A DNA stretch of 21,062 nucleotides from Bacillota bacterium (GTDB taxonomy: Bacteria > Bacillota > Clostridia > Christensenellales > Aristaeellaceae): positions 1 through 21,062 of the forward strand of contig JAEWWY010000073.1 in assembly GCA_023458835.1 (NCBI GenBank), in the 5' to 3' direction. Below are positions 7,329 through 14,725 of the stretch, in pieces (the stretch's first letter is position 1; the number at the start of each line of letters is the position of its first letter). The notes under the pieces are model-generated. The model was not told the DNA's origin. It saw only the letters and a program-made list of their open reading frames with translations, and made no database searches. The position numbers and the translations under genes are program-made.

Positions 7329-7363
7329 TTGGCTGTAAACACAGGCGAAAGGAGGTAAGCGGC

Positions 7364-7576
7364 ATGGGCAGGAATCTTCGCCTGAAGGCGGCCAGAGCTT
7401 TAAAGGATATGTCGCAGAAGGATGTGGCGGAAGCGGTGGGCGTGACGAGGCAGACCATCAACGCCATCGAAAGCGGTGATTACAACCCCACCATCAACCT
7501 GTGCATTGCCATATGCAAAGCCTTGGGGAAAAGCCTGGATGAATTGTTCTGGGAGGAGGATGCGCATGAATCCTGA
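7364..7576 (+). CDS. XRE-family HTH regulator, YozG-like, 70 residues
   Basis: The whole 70-residue protein is a single Cro/C1-type DNA-binding domain. Helices 2 and 3 are readable as MSQKDVAEAVGVTRQTINAIE, followed by the SGDYNPTINLCIAICKALG stretch typical of the short YozG-like group. The C-terminus is LDELFWEEDAHES. An optimal GAAAGGAGG precedes the ATG. The end of the gene overlaps the start of the next by 11 bases, so the two are co-translated. Such small regulators usually repress their own operon and sit beside a small membrane protein, as here. Confidence 0.9.
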   Translation: MGRNLRLKAARALKDMSQKDVAEAVGVTRQTINAIESGDYNPTINLCIAICKALGKSLDELFWEEDAHES

Positions 7577-8027
7577 TAAACACGGCCTGGATGAAAGGCA
7601 GCGGGCGCACCGGGACCGCATCGGCAATCAATGCTTTATGCTATTGCTCTATGGGATTTTGATCGATACGGCGCTCTATGGGGCGGGGGTGAGGTGGCTT
7701 CCTTATCCGGCCAATATGATGGCGCTGCTCACCGTGTGCGCGGGCGTCTATCAGGTGAGGATCATACTGGGCAACGCCTATCTCCCGCCTGGGGAAAGCG
7801 GCCCCCGCAGGCGGAGAAAAACCATCATTCTGGCAGCCTTTGCCGTGGCGGTGGCCGCGGTGGCGGCGGCCGTGCTGGTCAGGAGCGGCGCGCTGCCTGC
7901 CGCGGAGGCTGCAAATGGAGACAATTCCGCGGTAGTATTGTTTATCATTTCGGCGGTGAGCCTGATCATTGCCCTGGTGTCTGGGCTGATCCAGCATAGG
8001 CGGGACAGGGAAAAGGACGGGGAGTGA
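7566..8027 (+). CDS. Four-helix membrane protein paired with the XRE regulator
   Basis: The ATG at 7566 is chosen because GGAGGAGG lies seven to fourteen bases upstream and it overlaps the regulator's stop; the product has 153 residues. It starts with a charged segment containing LDERQ. Two membrane segments follow at about 23-41 and 50-70, then a basic loop (PRRRRK), then two more at about 85-105 and 120-140, and a charged tail. This layout matches the small membrane proteins that accompany YozG-like regulators in Firmicutes (for example those in the DUF6773 or DUF2178 groups), though I cannot fix the exact family. The role is unknown; membrane-stress sensing has been suggested for such pairs but nothing here shows it. 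Confidence 0.8.
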   Translation: MNPDKHGLDERQRAHRDRIGNQCFMLLLYGILIDTALYGAGVRWLPYPANMMALLTVCAGVYQVRIILGNAYLPPGESGPRRRRKTIILAAFAVAVAAVAAAVLVRSGALPAAEAANGDNSAVVLFIISAVSLIIALVSGLIQHRRDREKDGE

Positions 8028-8211
8028 TCCGGCGGAGAAGCCTGGAAGGGCGTACGCCATGGCTGAGGTCAAAGGGCAATTCCATTATGCTTGCTGCTGC
8101 TGCTGCCTTCTCTACTATGGATTGTGCAATCCGCAGCTTGCCCAATACGGCTGCATAATTGCAAAACCTTTGTAAAAGCCGCCTCTTTCCCTCCGTTTGA
8201 TCCATATGTGT

Positions 8212-8219
8212 GATATACT
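8212..8219 (+). promoter_or_regulatory. Extended -10 promoter candidate for the CHAP-type gene
   Basis: TGATATACT (TG one base before TATACT at 8214-8219) is an extended -10. No clear -35 is seen. Transcription would start near 8226, giving a leader of about 18 bases with GGAGGT at 8231-8236. The rest of the 8028-8243 gap shows no clear terminator for the previous operon and no gene. Confidence 0.4.
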
Positions 8220-8243
8220 CATGGATAACGGAGGTATGGGATC

Positions 8244-9113
8244 ATGGTGAAAAGATTTGCGTTCTTGCTGCTGGCTGTATGCCTGATGCTTCCCGGGGCC
8301 AGCGCCCAGGAGATGGATAAGGCTTTGCAGCTTGAAATGCATCCGGGAGAGACCATGGCGGCGCCGGCGGCGGAAAAATGGGAATCCACCGATAGCCAGG
8401 TGGCCACAGTGGACGAAAAGGGAAACATCACCGCCCTTGCGGAAGGAACCTGTGACATTCTATTGACAGCAGGGGGCGTAACTACCTCCCATCCGCTGAC
8501 GGTGGATGAGAATGTGCCTACGGAGCTGATAAAAAAGGCCATCGCCATCGCGGAAAATGAATTCACCACCCTGGATTTGAAAGGCATCAAACGCGCCAAC
8601 AAGTATACCAAATGGTACACCGGCAAGGATGGCGTGGCCTTCGGCTGGTGCGGCGCTTTTGTGGGCTGGTGCTTTGAAGAGGCCGGGGTGCCCATGTCCC
8701 GGGTGGGGAATGCGGAAAAGGTGCCGGAGGATGCAACCTATGCCATCAGCGAGGCCGCTGTGGGCAAGATATTGAAGGGCTATCAAAAGATGGAGCGCAC
8801 CACCGGCATCCCGAGGCCGGGCTACATGGTCATCTACAGCGTAACGAAAAAATCCTACAACAACATCCATACCGGGCTGGTGGCGGATGTTCAGGACCTG
8901 GGGGACGGCCGCTATCTGCTGACCACCATCGAGGGCAACGTATCCAGCCGGGTCAAAAAGTACCAGTACTACTATGACAGCTCGGAGGAAGCGGCGCAAA
9001 AGGAAAAGAATATGGAGCCCCTGCCCGGGGAGATGCAGGTGGACGAGAAGATCTCCTACAAGCTGCATTCCAAGGACTGGTTCGTAAAGGTCTTTTGCCA
9101 GACGTACAAATAA
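8244..9113 (+). CDS. Secreted Big2 plus CHAP-type cysteine peptidase, likely cell wall hydrolase
   Basis: The 289-residue product has a clear signal peptide: a basic start (MVKR), a hydrophobic core and a likely ASA cut at residue 21. Residues about 27-88 form a bacterial Ig-like Big2 domain, with the family's WxSxxxxVATVDxxGxITALAxGTCxI pattern. From about 95 follows a CHAP/NlpC-like catalytic domain: GWCGAFVGWC places the nucleophile at Cys136, NIHTGLV gives His209, and TIEGN offers Glu230 or Asn232 as third residue. Such enzymes cut peptide or amide bonds in peptidoglycan outside the membrane. The start has GGAGGT seven bases upstream. The gene is monocistronic, between an extended -10 and a strong terminator. 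Substrate bond and wall-anchoring mode cannot be read. Confidence 0.82.
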   Translation: MVKRFAFLLLAVCLMLPGASAQEMDKALQLEMHPGETMAAPAAEKWESTDSQVATVDEKGNITALAEGTCDILLTAGGVTTSHPLTVDENVPTELIKKAIAIAENEFTTLDLKGIKRANKYTKWYTGKDGVAFGWCGAFVGWCFEEAGVPMSRVGNAEKVPEDATYAISEAAVGKILKGYQKMERTTGIPRPGYMVIYSVTKKSYNNIHTGLVADVQDLGDGRYLLTTIEGNVSSRVKKYQYYYDSSEEAAQKEKNMEPLPGEMQVDEKISYKLHSKDWFVKVFCQTYK

Positions 9114-9157
9114 AAAACAGGCCGCGGGCTTTAAAAGCGCCGACGGCCTGTTTTTTT
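9112..9157. terminator. Bidirectional terminator between the CHAP-type gene and crh
   Basis: ACAGGCCG (9117-9124) pairs with CGGCCTGT (9144-9151). Seven T follow on the plus strand (9151-9157) and six A precede (9112-9117), so the same stem can serve the minus-strand murB-crh operon. The first A residues belong to the CHAP-type gene's stop codon. Confidence 0.85.
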
Positions 9158-9208
9158 GCAGCAAAAACGCTTCCGGCTTTGGCCGGTAAAGGGATATGGC
9201 GGATGGGT

Positions 9209-9472
9209 TCAGTCGGCAAAATTGCTGTCCAGCAGCCGGACAATGGCATCCACAGCCCGCTGCTCATCCTCACCGTCCGCCACAAGGTACAGCTTTCCGT
9301 CAATCGCTGTGCCCAGCGATAAAAGGCCCAGCATGCTTTTGGCATTGATGACCTTGCTGTGATGCTCGATCATGATGCGAGCGTCGAAGCGGCTGGCTAC
9401 CTGTACGAGCTGGGCCGCGGTGCGGCGCTGCAATGCCTCCCGGCCGGGCAGGGCGACTTCTTTTCGTATCAT
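9209..9472 (-). CDS. crh: Crh, catabolite repression HPr paralogue
   Basis: The 87-residue protein has the HPr fold, but position 15, the His phosphorylated by enzyme I in HPr, is Gln (ALQRRTAAQLV). Ser46 is kept in NAKSMLGLLSLG, the site phosphorylated by HPr kinase. This Q15/S46 pair is the hallmark of Bacillus Crh, which cannot carry phosphate for sugar uptake but, when phosphorylated on Ser46, assists CcpA in catabolite repression. The context agrees: in Bacillus, crh is the last gene of the cluster with rapZ and whiA. Its ATG overlaps the whiA stop by four bases (ATGA), so translation is coupled. The usual Arg-Pro after position 16 is Arg-Thr here. Confidence in Crh rather than HPr is high. 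Confidence 0.88.
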   Translation of the reverse strand: MIRKEVALPGREALQRRTAAQLVQVASRFDARIMIEHHSKVINAKSMLGLLSLGTAIDGKLYLVADGEDEQRAVDAIVRLLDSNFAD

Positions 9473-10431
9473 GGTTCATCCTCCTTATGTGTGTCCAGCG
9501 CCTGCGAGAGCTCTACGATCCTGCGCAGGCGGTGATTGACGCCGGATTTGCCAAGGGGCGGGTCCAGCATTTCGCCAAGCTGCGAAAGCGTGGCTTCCGG
9601 CTGTGAAAGCCTCAGCCGCGCTACCTGCTGGAGGGAAGGAGGGAGCGTACCCAACCCCTTGGATAGGGACAGGGCGCGGATGGCTTCGATCTGGCGGCGG
9701 GAAGCGTCCAATTGTTTTTCCATGTTGGAGGTATCGCAATTCATCATGCGGTTGACATAATTCATTACATTTTTGTGGACGCGGGTGTTTTCCAAGGACA
9801 GAAGCGCCTGGTGCGCCCCCATCAGCCCCAGCGCGGACACAATCTGCTCGCTCTCTTTCAAGTATACCACAATTGTGCCCTTTCGGGCCATCTGTTTGGC
9901 AGGAAGGCCGGATTTTTCCATCATGCGGGTCAAAGCTGACGCAAGGTTCGCTTCGCCGGCCACGATTTCAAAATGATAGCCCTTTTCCGGGCTGGTAATG
10001 GAACCCGCCCCCAGGAACGCGCCCCGCAGAAAGGCCTTGCGGCAGCATTGCCGGAGGGCGGCATTCCTGGGCGAGGTGCGCGTAAGGCGCGGTGTGCCGT
10101 CCTCCCCGGCGGCCATCATGCCAAGGGCTTTCAGCAGCTTTTGCGCATCCTCCGTCTCCAATGTCAAAACGCTGCTGCGCTGGCCGCCCAGGCGGCTGTG
10201 GCGTATGAAATGCAGTGATGGGGTAATGGAAAAAAGCGTGCGCAAAAGAAGAAAGATACGCCTGGCCAGCCCGGCGTTTTCCACCCGGAAGGTAAGGCGC
10301 ACCTGCCCGCTTCCCCTTAGGGAAAGGGAGGCGGATGTTTGCAGGAGCGCGCTCAATTCGCTGAGCATGCAGCAGGGCTTTCCAAAGGGAAGCCGCACCA
10401 GCTCATCCTTGGCGATGGAGGAAAAAGACAA
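9469..10431 (-). CDS. whiA: WhiA, sporulation/division-linked DNA-binding protein
   Basis: The start is a TTG at 10431, placed five bases after AAGGAGG and giving the typical N-terminus (M)SFSSIAKDEL. The product has 320 residues, the normal WhiA length. The first two thirds form the LAGLIDADG-like domain, with the family's CC-xx-SELSALL near residues 16-26 and a glycine-rich LRGAFLGAGSI near the middle. The C-terminal HTH domain ends in LGEMLDPPLGKSGVNHRLRRI. WhiA influences cell division and, in actinobacteria, sporulation. The reading frame stays open upstream to 10818 but that stretch lies in palindromic repeat DNA and has no homology. The gene follows rapZ after an unusually long gap and overlaps crh. 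Confidence 0.92.
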   Translation of the reverse strand: MSFSSIAKDELVRLPFGKPCCMLSELSALLQTSASLSLRGSGQVRLTFRVENAGLARRIFLLLRTLFSITPSLHFIRHSRLGGQRSSVLTLETEDAQKLLKALGMMAAGEDGTPRLTRTSPRNAALRQCCRKAFLRGAFLGAGSITSPEKGYHFEIVAGEANLASALTRMMEKSGLPAKQMARKGTIVVYLKESEQIVSALGLMGAHQALLSLENTRVHKNVMNYVNRMMNCDTSNMEKQLDASRRQIEAIRALSLSKGLGTLPPSLQQVARLRLSQPEATLSQLGEMLDPPLGKSGVNHRLRRIVELSQALDTHKEDEP

Positions 10432-10596
10432 AGGAACCTCCTTGGTGGGTCGCCGGAAAAGTTCGGAATAGTTTGCGGAGAGAGCCGAAAGGCGGCTGAT
10501 GGGGTGTTGGCAGGAAAGCGGGTATCCGTAACCAGGCACCTCATCCGGCGCTGCGCCCCGCCTTTTCCCCAGTAAGCGCTGACTAAAATGCCAACG

Positions 10597-10677
10597 TGTC
10601 ATTCTGAGGGAGCGAAGCGGCCGAAGAATCTTTATGCTGCAAGGAGGCCAAGATTCTTCGCTTCGCTCAGAATGACA
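10597..10677. repeat. Dispersed palindromic repeat (GTCATTCTGAG type)
   Basis: The left arm starts TGTCATTCTGAG (10597-10608) and runs to 10631; the right arm is 10651-10677, ending in the exact complement. The arms differ only by a few inserted bases on the left. The core with AGCGAAGCG and AAGAATCT is a widespread bacterial intergenic repeat, recognisable by its accidental translation HSERSEES. No transposase is present. It lies in the rapZ-whiA gap. Confidence 0.8.
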
Positions 10678-10682
10678 TAGGT

Positions 10683-10809
10683 CCCGGATGGCTTTTCCGT
10701 CCGGGCGGGGCTTGCGCGGCAAGCGTTCCTTACACGATTTCCTGGCCCTATGGCCTGAACAGGACAAGCGAAGCGCAGGACGGTGAACGGGGCATACAAG
10801 GAAATCGTG
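10683..10809. repeat. Cluster of further inverted repeats in the rapZ-whiA gap
   Basis: Three hairpins follow one another. CCCGGATGG (10683-10691) pairs with 10697-10705 with one G-T pair. GCTTGC (10710-10715) pairs with 10719-10724. An 11-bp perfect stem CACGATTTCCT (10733-10743) pairs with 10799-10809 around 55 bases. None has a T tract on the minus strand. The 10432-10847 gap (416 bases) holds no supported gene. Confidence 0.65.
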
Positions 10810-10847
10810 AAAACCCAAGAAAATGATGCAATCATGTTCCCGGAATG

Positions 10848-11735
10848 CTACAGCATTTTCCAGTGCGCCTGTTCCAGATCAAGGTCCCGGTGGTTCACAT
10901 CCACCCGGAAGCCCTGGGCGCGCAGGCGGACGGCCAGCTCCTCGGAAATGGCCACGCTGCGGTGGGCGCCGCCGGTGCAGCCGATGGCCACCACCAGCCT
11001 GTGCTTCCCTTCCTCCTGGTAATGGGGCAGCAGAAAATCCAGCATTTCCATGGTCTTCGTCAAAAATTCCGCCGTTACGGGATGCTCCAGAACATAGGTC
11101 CGCACATCCTCGTCCAGCCCCGTATGCCGCCCCAGCCCCTCCACATAAAAGGGATTGGGCAAAAAGCGCACGTCAAATACCAGGTCGCCTTCCCGGGGCA
11201 GGCCGCGCTTGAAGCCGAAGGAAAGGATCTCCAAACGCAGGTACTGGTTATCGCTTTGCGTGGTCAGGATGTCAGAGAGCATTTTTTGCAGGGCCCTTGG
11301 CCGCAGGGTGCTGGAATCGATCAGGTAATTGGCCGTTTCCCGCAGGGGCTGCAACAGCTCCCGCTCCGCCAGGATGGCCTCCTGCAGGCCCACGTTTTCA
11401 CTGGCCAGGGGATGGTCCCGCCTTGTTTCCTTGTACCGGCTCACCAATACGTCGTCGCTGGCTTCCATAAACAGCGTTTCGATCTGATAGCCGACCTCAC
11501 GGGTTTCGTTGATAACCTTGCGTACCGCGTGGGCATCAAAAAACTCGCCGCTGCGCACATCCACCGCCATGGCCACCAAGGGCACCCGCATGGGGGAGGT
11601 CTGGCAGGCCTCCATGAATTTGATGATCATCATGGGAGGAAGGTTGTCGATACAAAAAGCCCCCAGGTCCTCCAGATAGCGGATGGCCACCGTTTTGCCC
11701 GCACCGGACAGGCCTGTAAGGATCAAAAACCGCAT
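10848..11735 (-). CDS. rapZ: RapZ, nucleotide-binding RNase adapter protein
   Basis: The 295-residue protein matches RapZ/YvcJ. The N-terminal kinase-like domain has a perfect Walker A, GLSGAGKT (8-15), followed by a conserved CIDNLPP stretch. A basic RYKETRRDHPL segment lies near residue 100. The C-terminal domain has SFGFKRGLP, FDVRFLPNPFY and GCTGGAHRSV, all family landmarks. In enteric bacteria RapZ binds glucosamine 6-phosphate and controls GlmS synthesis through small RNAs. In Firmicutes the homologue hydrolyses nucleotides and is linked to competence and carbon metabolism, with the exact role less clear. The ATG has GGAAGGAAGGAAAAG upstream. It lies 32 bases after murB and begins the regulatory part of the operon. 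Confidence 0.94.
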   Translation of the reverse strand: MRFLILTGLSGAGKTVAIRYLEDLGAFCIDNLPPMMIIKFMEACQTSPMRVPLVAMAVDVRSGEFFDAHAVRKVINETREVGYQIETLFMEASDDVLVSRYKETRRDHPLASENVGLQEAILAERELLQPLRETANYLIDSSTLRPRALQKMLSDILTTQSDNQYLRLEILSFGFKRGLPREGDLVFDVRFLPNPFYVEGLGRHTGLDEDVRTYVLEHPVTAEFLTKTMEMLDFLLPHYQEEGKHRLVVAIGCTGGAHRSVAISEELAVRLRAQGFRVDVNHRDLDLEQAHWKML

Positions 11736-11767
11736 GGTACTTTTCCTTCCTTCCTACGGGTCAAAAA

Positions 11768-12724
11768 TTAAAGGGAATACATGGCGGAATCCTCGCCAAC
11801 GATGCGCACCTCCGGGGTCAGCCACACGCCGTGCTTTTCCTGTACGGTGCGCTGCACCAGGGAGATGAGCGACAGAAAATCCGCGGCGGTGGCGTTTCCG
11901 GTGTTCACCAGGAAGCCCGCGTGCTTTTCGCTTACCTGGGCGTCGCCCACCTTCACGCCCCGAAGCCCCGCCTGGTCGATGAGCTGCCCCGCAAAGTGGC
12001 CCTCCGGGCGCTTGAAGGTGCTCCCTGCGCTGGGCACATCCATGGGCTGCTTTTCGTTGCGGCGGCGGTTGAACTCCTTCATGTCCGCCCAAATGGCATC
12101 CTTGTCACCGGGGATAAGCCGGAATTTTACGGAGGTGATGATCAGCGTCTCCTCCTGGGCACGGCTGTGGCGGTAGCCAAAATGCATCTCTTCCCCGGTG
12201 TATGTGCATATCTGCCCATCCTCCGTGACGGCTTCCACCTGGATAATGGCTTCCTTCAGCTCCCCGCCGTAGGCTCCGGCGTTCATATATACGCCGCCCC
12301 CCACCGTACCGGGTATGCCGCAGGCGTAGCACAGCCCCGTCAGGCCGTACCGGGCGGCTTCCTTGGCGGCAGCGGCCAGGGAAGCCCCCGCCCCGGCGGT
12401 CAGCACCGTGCCTTCCACCGAAAGGGCAGACATCTCCTCCCCGAACTTCACCACCAGGCCCCTGATGCCCCCGTCCTTCACCAGAAGGTTGCTGCCGTTG
12501 CCCAGCATCATCATGGGAATATGATATTCCTTGGCGCAGGATACAAGAAAGGCGATTTCCTGTGCGCTTTGCGCCGTTACCAGTATATCGGCAGGACCGC
12601 CGATGCGGATGGTCGTATGCTCCGACATGGGCGCTTGTAAAAGTATCCGGTCCTGCGGGATCCGTTCCTTTATCTTTTGCAGAAACTGCCCGTAAAAGGG
12701 CGCGCCGCAGGGCTTGTTATTCAT
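11768..12724 (-). CDS. murB: MurB, UDP-N-acetylenolpyruvoylglucosamine reductase
   Basis: This cytoplasmic FAD enzyme reduces UDP-GlcNAc-enolpyruvate with NADPH to UDP-MurNAc, the second committed step of peptidoglycan synthesis. The 318-residue protein shows the FAD-binding TTIRIGGPAD (37-46) and GNGSNLLV (75-82), the IPGTVGG loop (137-143) and the substrate-binding YRHS (184-187). The proton donor lies in PSAGSTFKRP (Ser235), and the C-terminal TPEVR carries the catalytic Glu305. AGGAGG lies eight bases before the ATG. It is the first gene of the murB-rapZ-whiA-crh operon and has its own promoter about 35 bases upstream. Confidence 0.96.
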   Translation of the reverse strand: MNNKPCGAPFYGQFLQKIKERIPQDRILLQAPMSEHTTIRIGGPADILVTAQSAQEIAFLVSCAKEYHIPMMMLGNGSNLLVKDGGIRGLVVKFGEEMSALSVEGTVLTAGAGASLAAAAKEAARYGLTGLCYACGIPGTVGGGVYMNAGAYGGELKEAIIQVEAVTEDGQICTYTGEEMHFGYRHSRAQEETLIITSVKFRLIPGDKDAIWADMKEFNRRRNEKQPMDVPSAGSTFKRPEGHFAGQLIDQAGLRGVKVGDAQVSEKHAGFLVNTGNATAADFLSLISLVQRTVQEKHGVWLTPEVRIVGEDSAMYSL

Positions 12725-12759
12725 GGGTCTCCTCCTGAAAGGGGAATATGCCCCCTTTT

Positions 12760-12788
12760 ATTGTACCGCAAAAGCGCCTTCCAGGCAA
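12760..12788 (-). promoter_or_regulatory. Promoter of the murB-rapZ-whiA-crh operon
   Basis: On the minus strand, TTGCCT (12788-12783) and TACAAT (12765-12760) are exactly 17 bases apart. The start site would be near 12753. The leader then holds a small stem, AAAGGGG with CCCC(C)TTT (about 12738-12757), just before the ribosome binding site. Confidence 0.6.
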
Positions 12789-12805
12789 TAGAAATGCCTG
12801 AAGGC
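12776..12805 (-). terminator. Hairpin after nagA, possible weak terminator
   Basis: GCCTTC...AGGCA (12776-12787) pairs with TGCCTGAAGGC (12795-12805) with one bulged base. On the minus strand it is followed by GCTTTTGC, a short T tract. It lies 65 bases after the nagA stop and overlaps the -35 of the murB promoter, so it may end the upstream operon or act as an operator. Confidence 0.5.
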
Positions 12806-12869
12806 AAATGTAGCATCAGGGGGAGTTTTGGTAGAATTCTGATCCTTCATGCATGAATATGCCGCGCCG

Positions 12870-13988
12870 TTACCCGATTACCGATACCATGTTCCAGCCC
12901 TTGTCCCAGCGGGTGAGTATGGCCGGCGCGCCGGCCGCAATGCGGCCCAGCAGCTTTTCGCCGATGGAATCGGCGGGAGACTGGGTGGCCATATAAACCG
13001 CGTCCTCCGGCTTCATGCCGAAGCGGATCAGGTTTTTCAGCCCCCGGGCCATGGTAAGGGTGGAGCCGGCCAGGGTGCCGGAAGAAAGCCGCGCGGCCCC
13101 GTCCTTGACATACACCGTCTGGCCGCCCAATTGATACGTGCCTTCCGGCATGCCCGCGGCCTCCATGGCGTCGGTGACAAGCACCGTCTTTTCCCTTCCC
13201 TTGGCGCGCAGGGTCATCAGGAGGGTGTCCGGATGCAGATGGATGCCATCGCCGATCACCTCCGCGTACAGCCTGTCGTCGGTGAGGGTTGCGCCGGGAA
13301 CGCCGGGCTCCCGGTGGTTAAGGGGCGTTTGGGCATTGAACAGGTGGGTGACGTGGGTAGCGCCCCAGTCCGCCGCCAGATGCGTCTGCTCGCAGGTGGC
13401 GTCGGAATGGCCGATGGATACCACGATCCCCTGGGCGGCGATTTGACGTATCCAGCCCTCGGCCCCGTCGAGCTCCGGAGCCAGGGTGATGATGCGGACA
13501 ATGGGCGCGAATTCCCCCGTCATTTGGAACCAGGCTTTCATGGAAGGGGGCAGGAAATAGGCGGCTACCTGGGCGCCGCACCGGTGGGTGTTCAAAAACG
13601 GCGCCTCCATATGCGCGCCCAATATGATGGAGCCTTTGGGCTCGGGGTGCTTCATTACGGCGTCGATGCCTTGCAGGGCCGCTTGTGTATCCTGTATGGA
13701 GGCGCTCATGGTGGTGGGCAAAAAGCCGGCCACGCCGGTCTTTTTCAGCTCCCGGCTCATGTGGCGCACGGCTTCCTCTCCGGCCATGGTATCCATGCCC
13801 ATAAAGGCGTGGATATGCACATCCACAAACCCCGGCAGAAGAAAGTCGCCGCCAAGGTCCAGCGTATCCTCTCCCGGCTGGGGGTCCAGCGCCGTGCTGA
13901 CTTCCGTGAGTACGCCTTTTAAGGTTCTAACGGACATATTCTCATAAAAGCGGCCGTTCAGATAAGCGGTTGCATGTTTGATCAGCAT
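12870..13988 (-). CDS. nagA: NagA, N-acetylglucosamine-6-phosphate deacetylase
   Basis: This cytoplasmic amidohydrolase converts GlcNAc-6-phosphate to glucosamine-6-phosphate and acetate, feeding amino sugars into glycolysis or wall synthesis. The chosen ATG (13988) has AGGAG eight bases upstream and gives 372 residues, normal for the family. The metal motif HIH is at 58-60 and HMEAP has the metal-binding Glu128. Further ligands are His194 (SIGHSDA) and His215 (THLFNA); the catalytic Asp273 is in VTDAMEAAG. The start overlaps the stop of the upstream permease gene by seven bases, so translation is probably coupled. No nagB lies nearby. Whether the coupled transporter handles amino sugars is not shown; its relatives move polyamines. 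Confidence 0.94.
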   Translation of the reverse strand: MLIKHATAYLNGRFYENMSVRTLKGVLTEVSTALDPQPGEDTLDLGGDFLLPGFVDVHIHAFMGMDTMAGEEAVRHMSRELKKTGVAGFLPTTMSASIQDTQAALQGIDAVMKHPEPKGSIILGAHMEAPFLNTHRCGAQVAAYFLPPSMKAWFQMTGEFAPIVRIITLAPELDGAEGWIRQIAAQGIVVSIGHSDATCEQTHLAADWGATHVTHLFNAQTPLNHREPGVPGATLTDDRLYAEVIGDGIHLHPDTLLMTLRAKGREKTVLVTDAMEAAGMPEGTYQLGGQTVYVKDGAARLSSGTLAGSTLTMARGLKNLIRFGMKPEDAVYMATQSPADSIGEKLLGRIAAGAPAILTRWDKGWNMVSVIG

Positions 13989-14725
13989 GGCGATACACTC
14001 CTTGATTTTCTTAAAATGAGCAGGCAAATGATGATGGCGGCAAGGGTCAAAAGCAAAAGCACGGCGCCGGAAGGGGCGGCAAAGCCGAAGGCGGTTCCCG
14101 GCGCCTGACCGGATGCCAGGGAAAGCGCCAGGGCGGGAAGAAAAACCAGGATAAAGGCCGCCGGCACCCCTTTGAGCGTGCGGGGGAAGGTCAATGTAAC
14201 CAAGGCCCTGAGACGGGACGCGCCAAGGCACCGGGCAGCCCTTGCAAGGGCGGGGTCCACAGCCTTCGCAAAGGAGCAGGTGCACAGCACCGTCAGCGGA
14301 AAAAGGATAAGGGCTATCGCCTCAAAAGGGGCGGCATACCCGTGGATGCGGGCCAGCAGTTGGGTCAAAAACCCTTGGGCAAAATGCGGGTTCAGCCTTT
14401 GGCCATACAAAAGCGCCGCGCCGCCAAGGAGGGAGAACGGCATCAGACATGCTACAAAGGCTGTGCGCCGCCGCCACAAGGCCAGGAGGCACCCGGCGGG
14501 ATAGCCCAGCGCCAAACAAAGGAGGGTGGCATACAGCGCCGTTTCAAGCCCGGGTATAAGGCGGTTGAAACGGTCAGCGTGAAGGAGCGGCGAAAAATCG
14601 GGCAGGGAAGCGGAAGGCAGCGCCTTCTCCCATAAAAGCCAGAATCCCGGCAGGGAAGCCGCCACGGGGAGAAGGAAGGCAACCAGCCATACCGCCCGGG
14701 GGAAGGCACGCTTCACGGGGCGCAC
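13982..14725 (-). CDS. PotB-like ABC transporter permease
   Basis: The start is a GTG at 14725, seven bases after AAGGAGG and inside the end of the ATPase gene; the product has 247 residues. It has about six membrane segments: one near 12-32, one near 65-85 (LETALYATLLCLALGYPAG), and four later ones. The cytoplasmic coupling loop is well kept as LARAARCLGASRLRALVTLTFPRTLKG (positions about 160-186), matching the EAA motif of inner-membrane permeases. Overall it resembles PotB of spermidine/putrescine or related iron and thiamine importers. The C-terminus is short. No second permease and no solute-binding protein occur in the window, so the transporter is incomplete here or uses partners elsewhere. 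It overlaps the ATPase gene by 13 bases and nagA by 7. Confidence 0.82.
   Translation of the reverse strand: MRPVKRAFPRAVWLVAFLLPVAASLPGFWLLWEKALPSASLPDFSPLLHADRFNRLIPGLETALYATLLCLALGYPAGCLLALWRRRTAFVACLMPFSLLGGAALLYGQRLNPHFAQGFLTQLLARIHGYAAPFEAIALILFPLTVLCTCSFAKAVDPALARAARCLGASRLRALVTLTFPRTLKGVPAAFILVFLPALALSLASGQAPGTAFGFAAPSGAVLLLLTLAAIIICLLILRKSRSVSPC

Noticed and set aside
6962..7342. Minus-strand 126-codon open frame ahead of the Cys-rich gene
   Set aside because: It runs through the 15-bp inverted repeat and the promoter with consensus TATAAT, has no ribosome binding site, and its residues show no domain pattern.
8093..8104. Short GCT/CTG triplet run as a possible repeat tract
   Set aside because: Only four units; this is expected by chance in this composition.
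10597..10809. Palindromic cluster as a transposon remnant
   Set aside because: There is no transposase fragment, no target-site duplication I can identify and no terminal repeats framing a longer unit; dispersed intergenic repeats explain it better.
10432..10818. Long N-terminal extension of WhiA
   Set aside because: The extension translates repeat DNA, including the HSERSEES signature of the palindromic element. The TTG at 10431 has an ideal ribosome binding site and gives the normal WhiA start.
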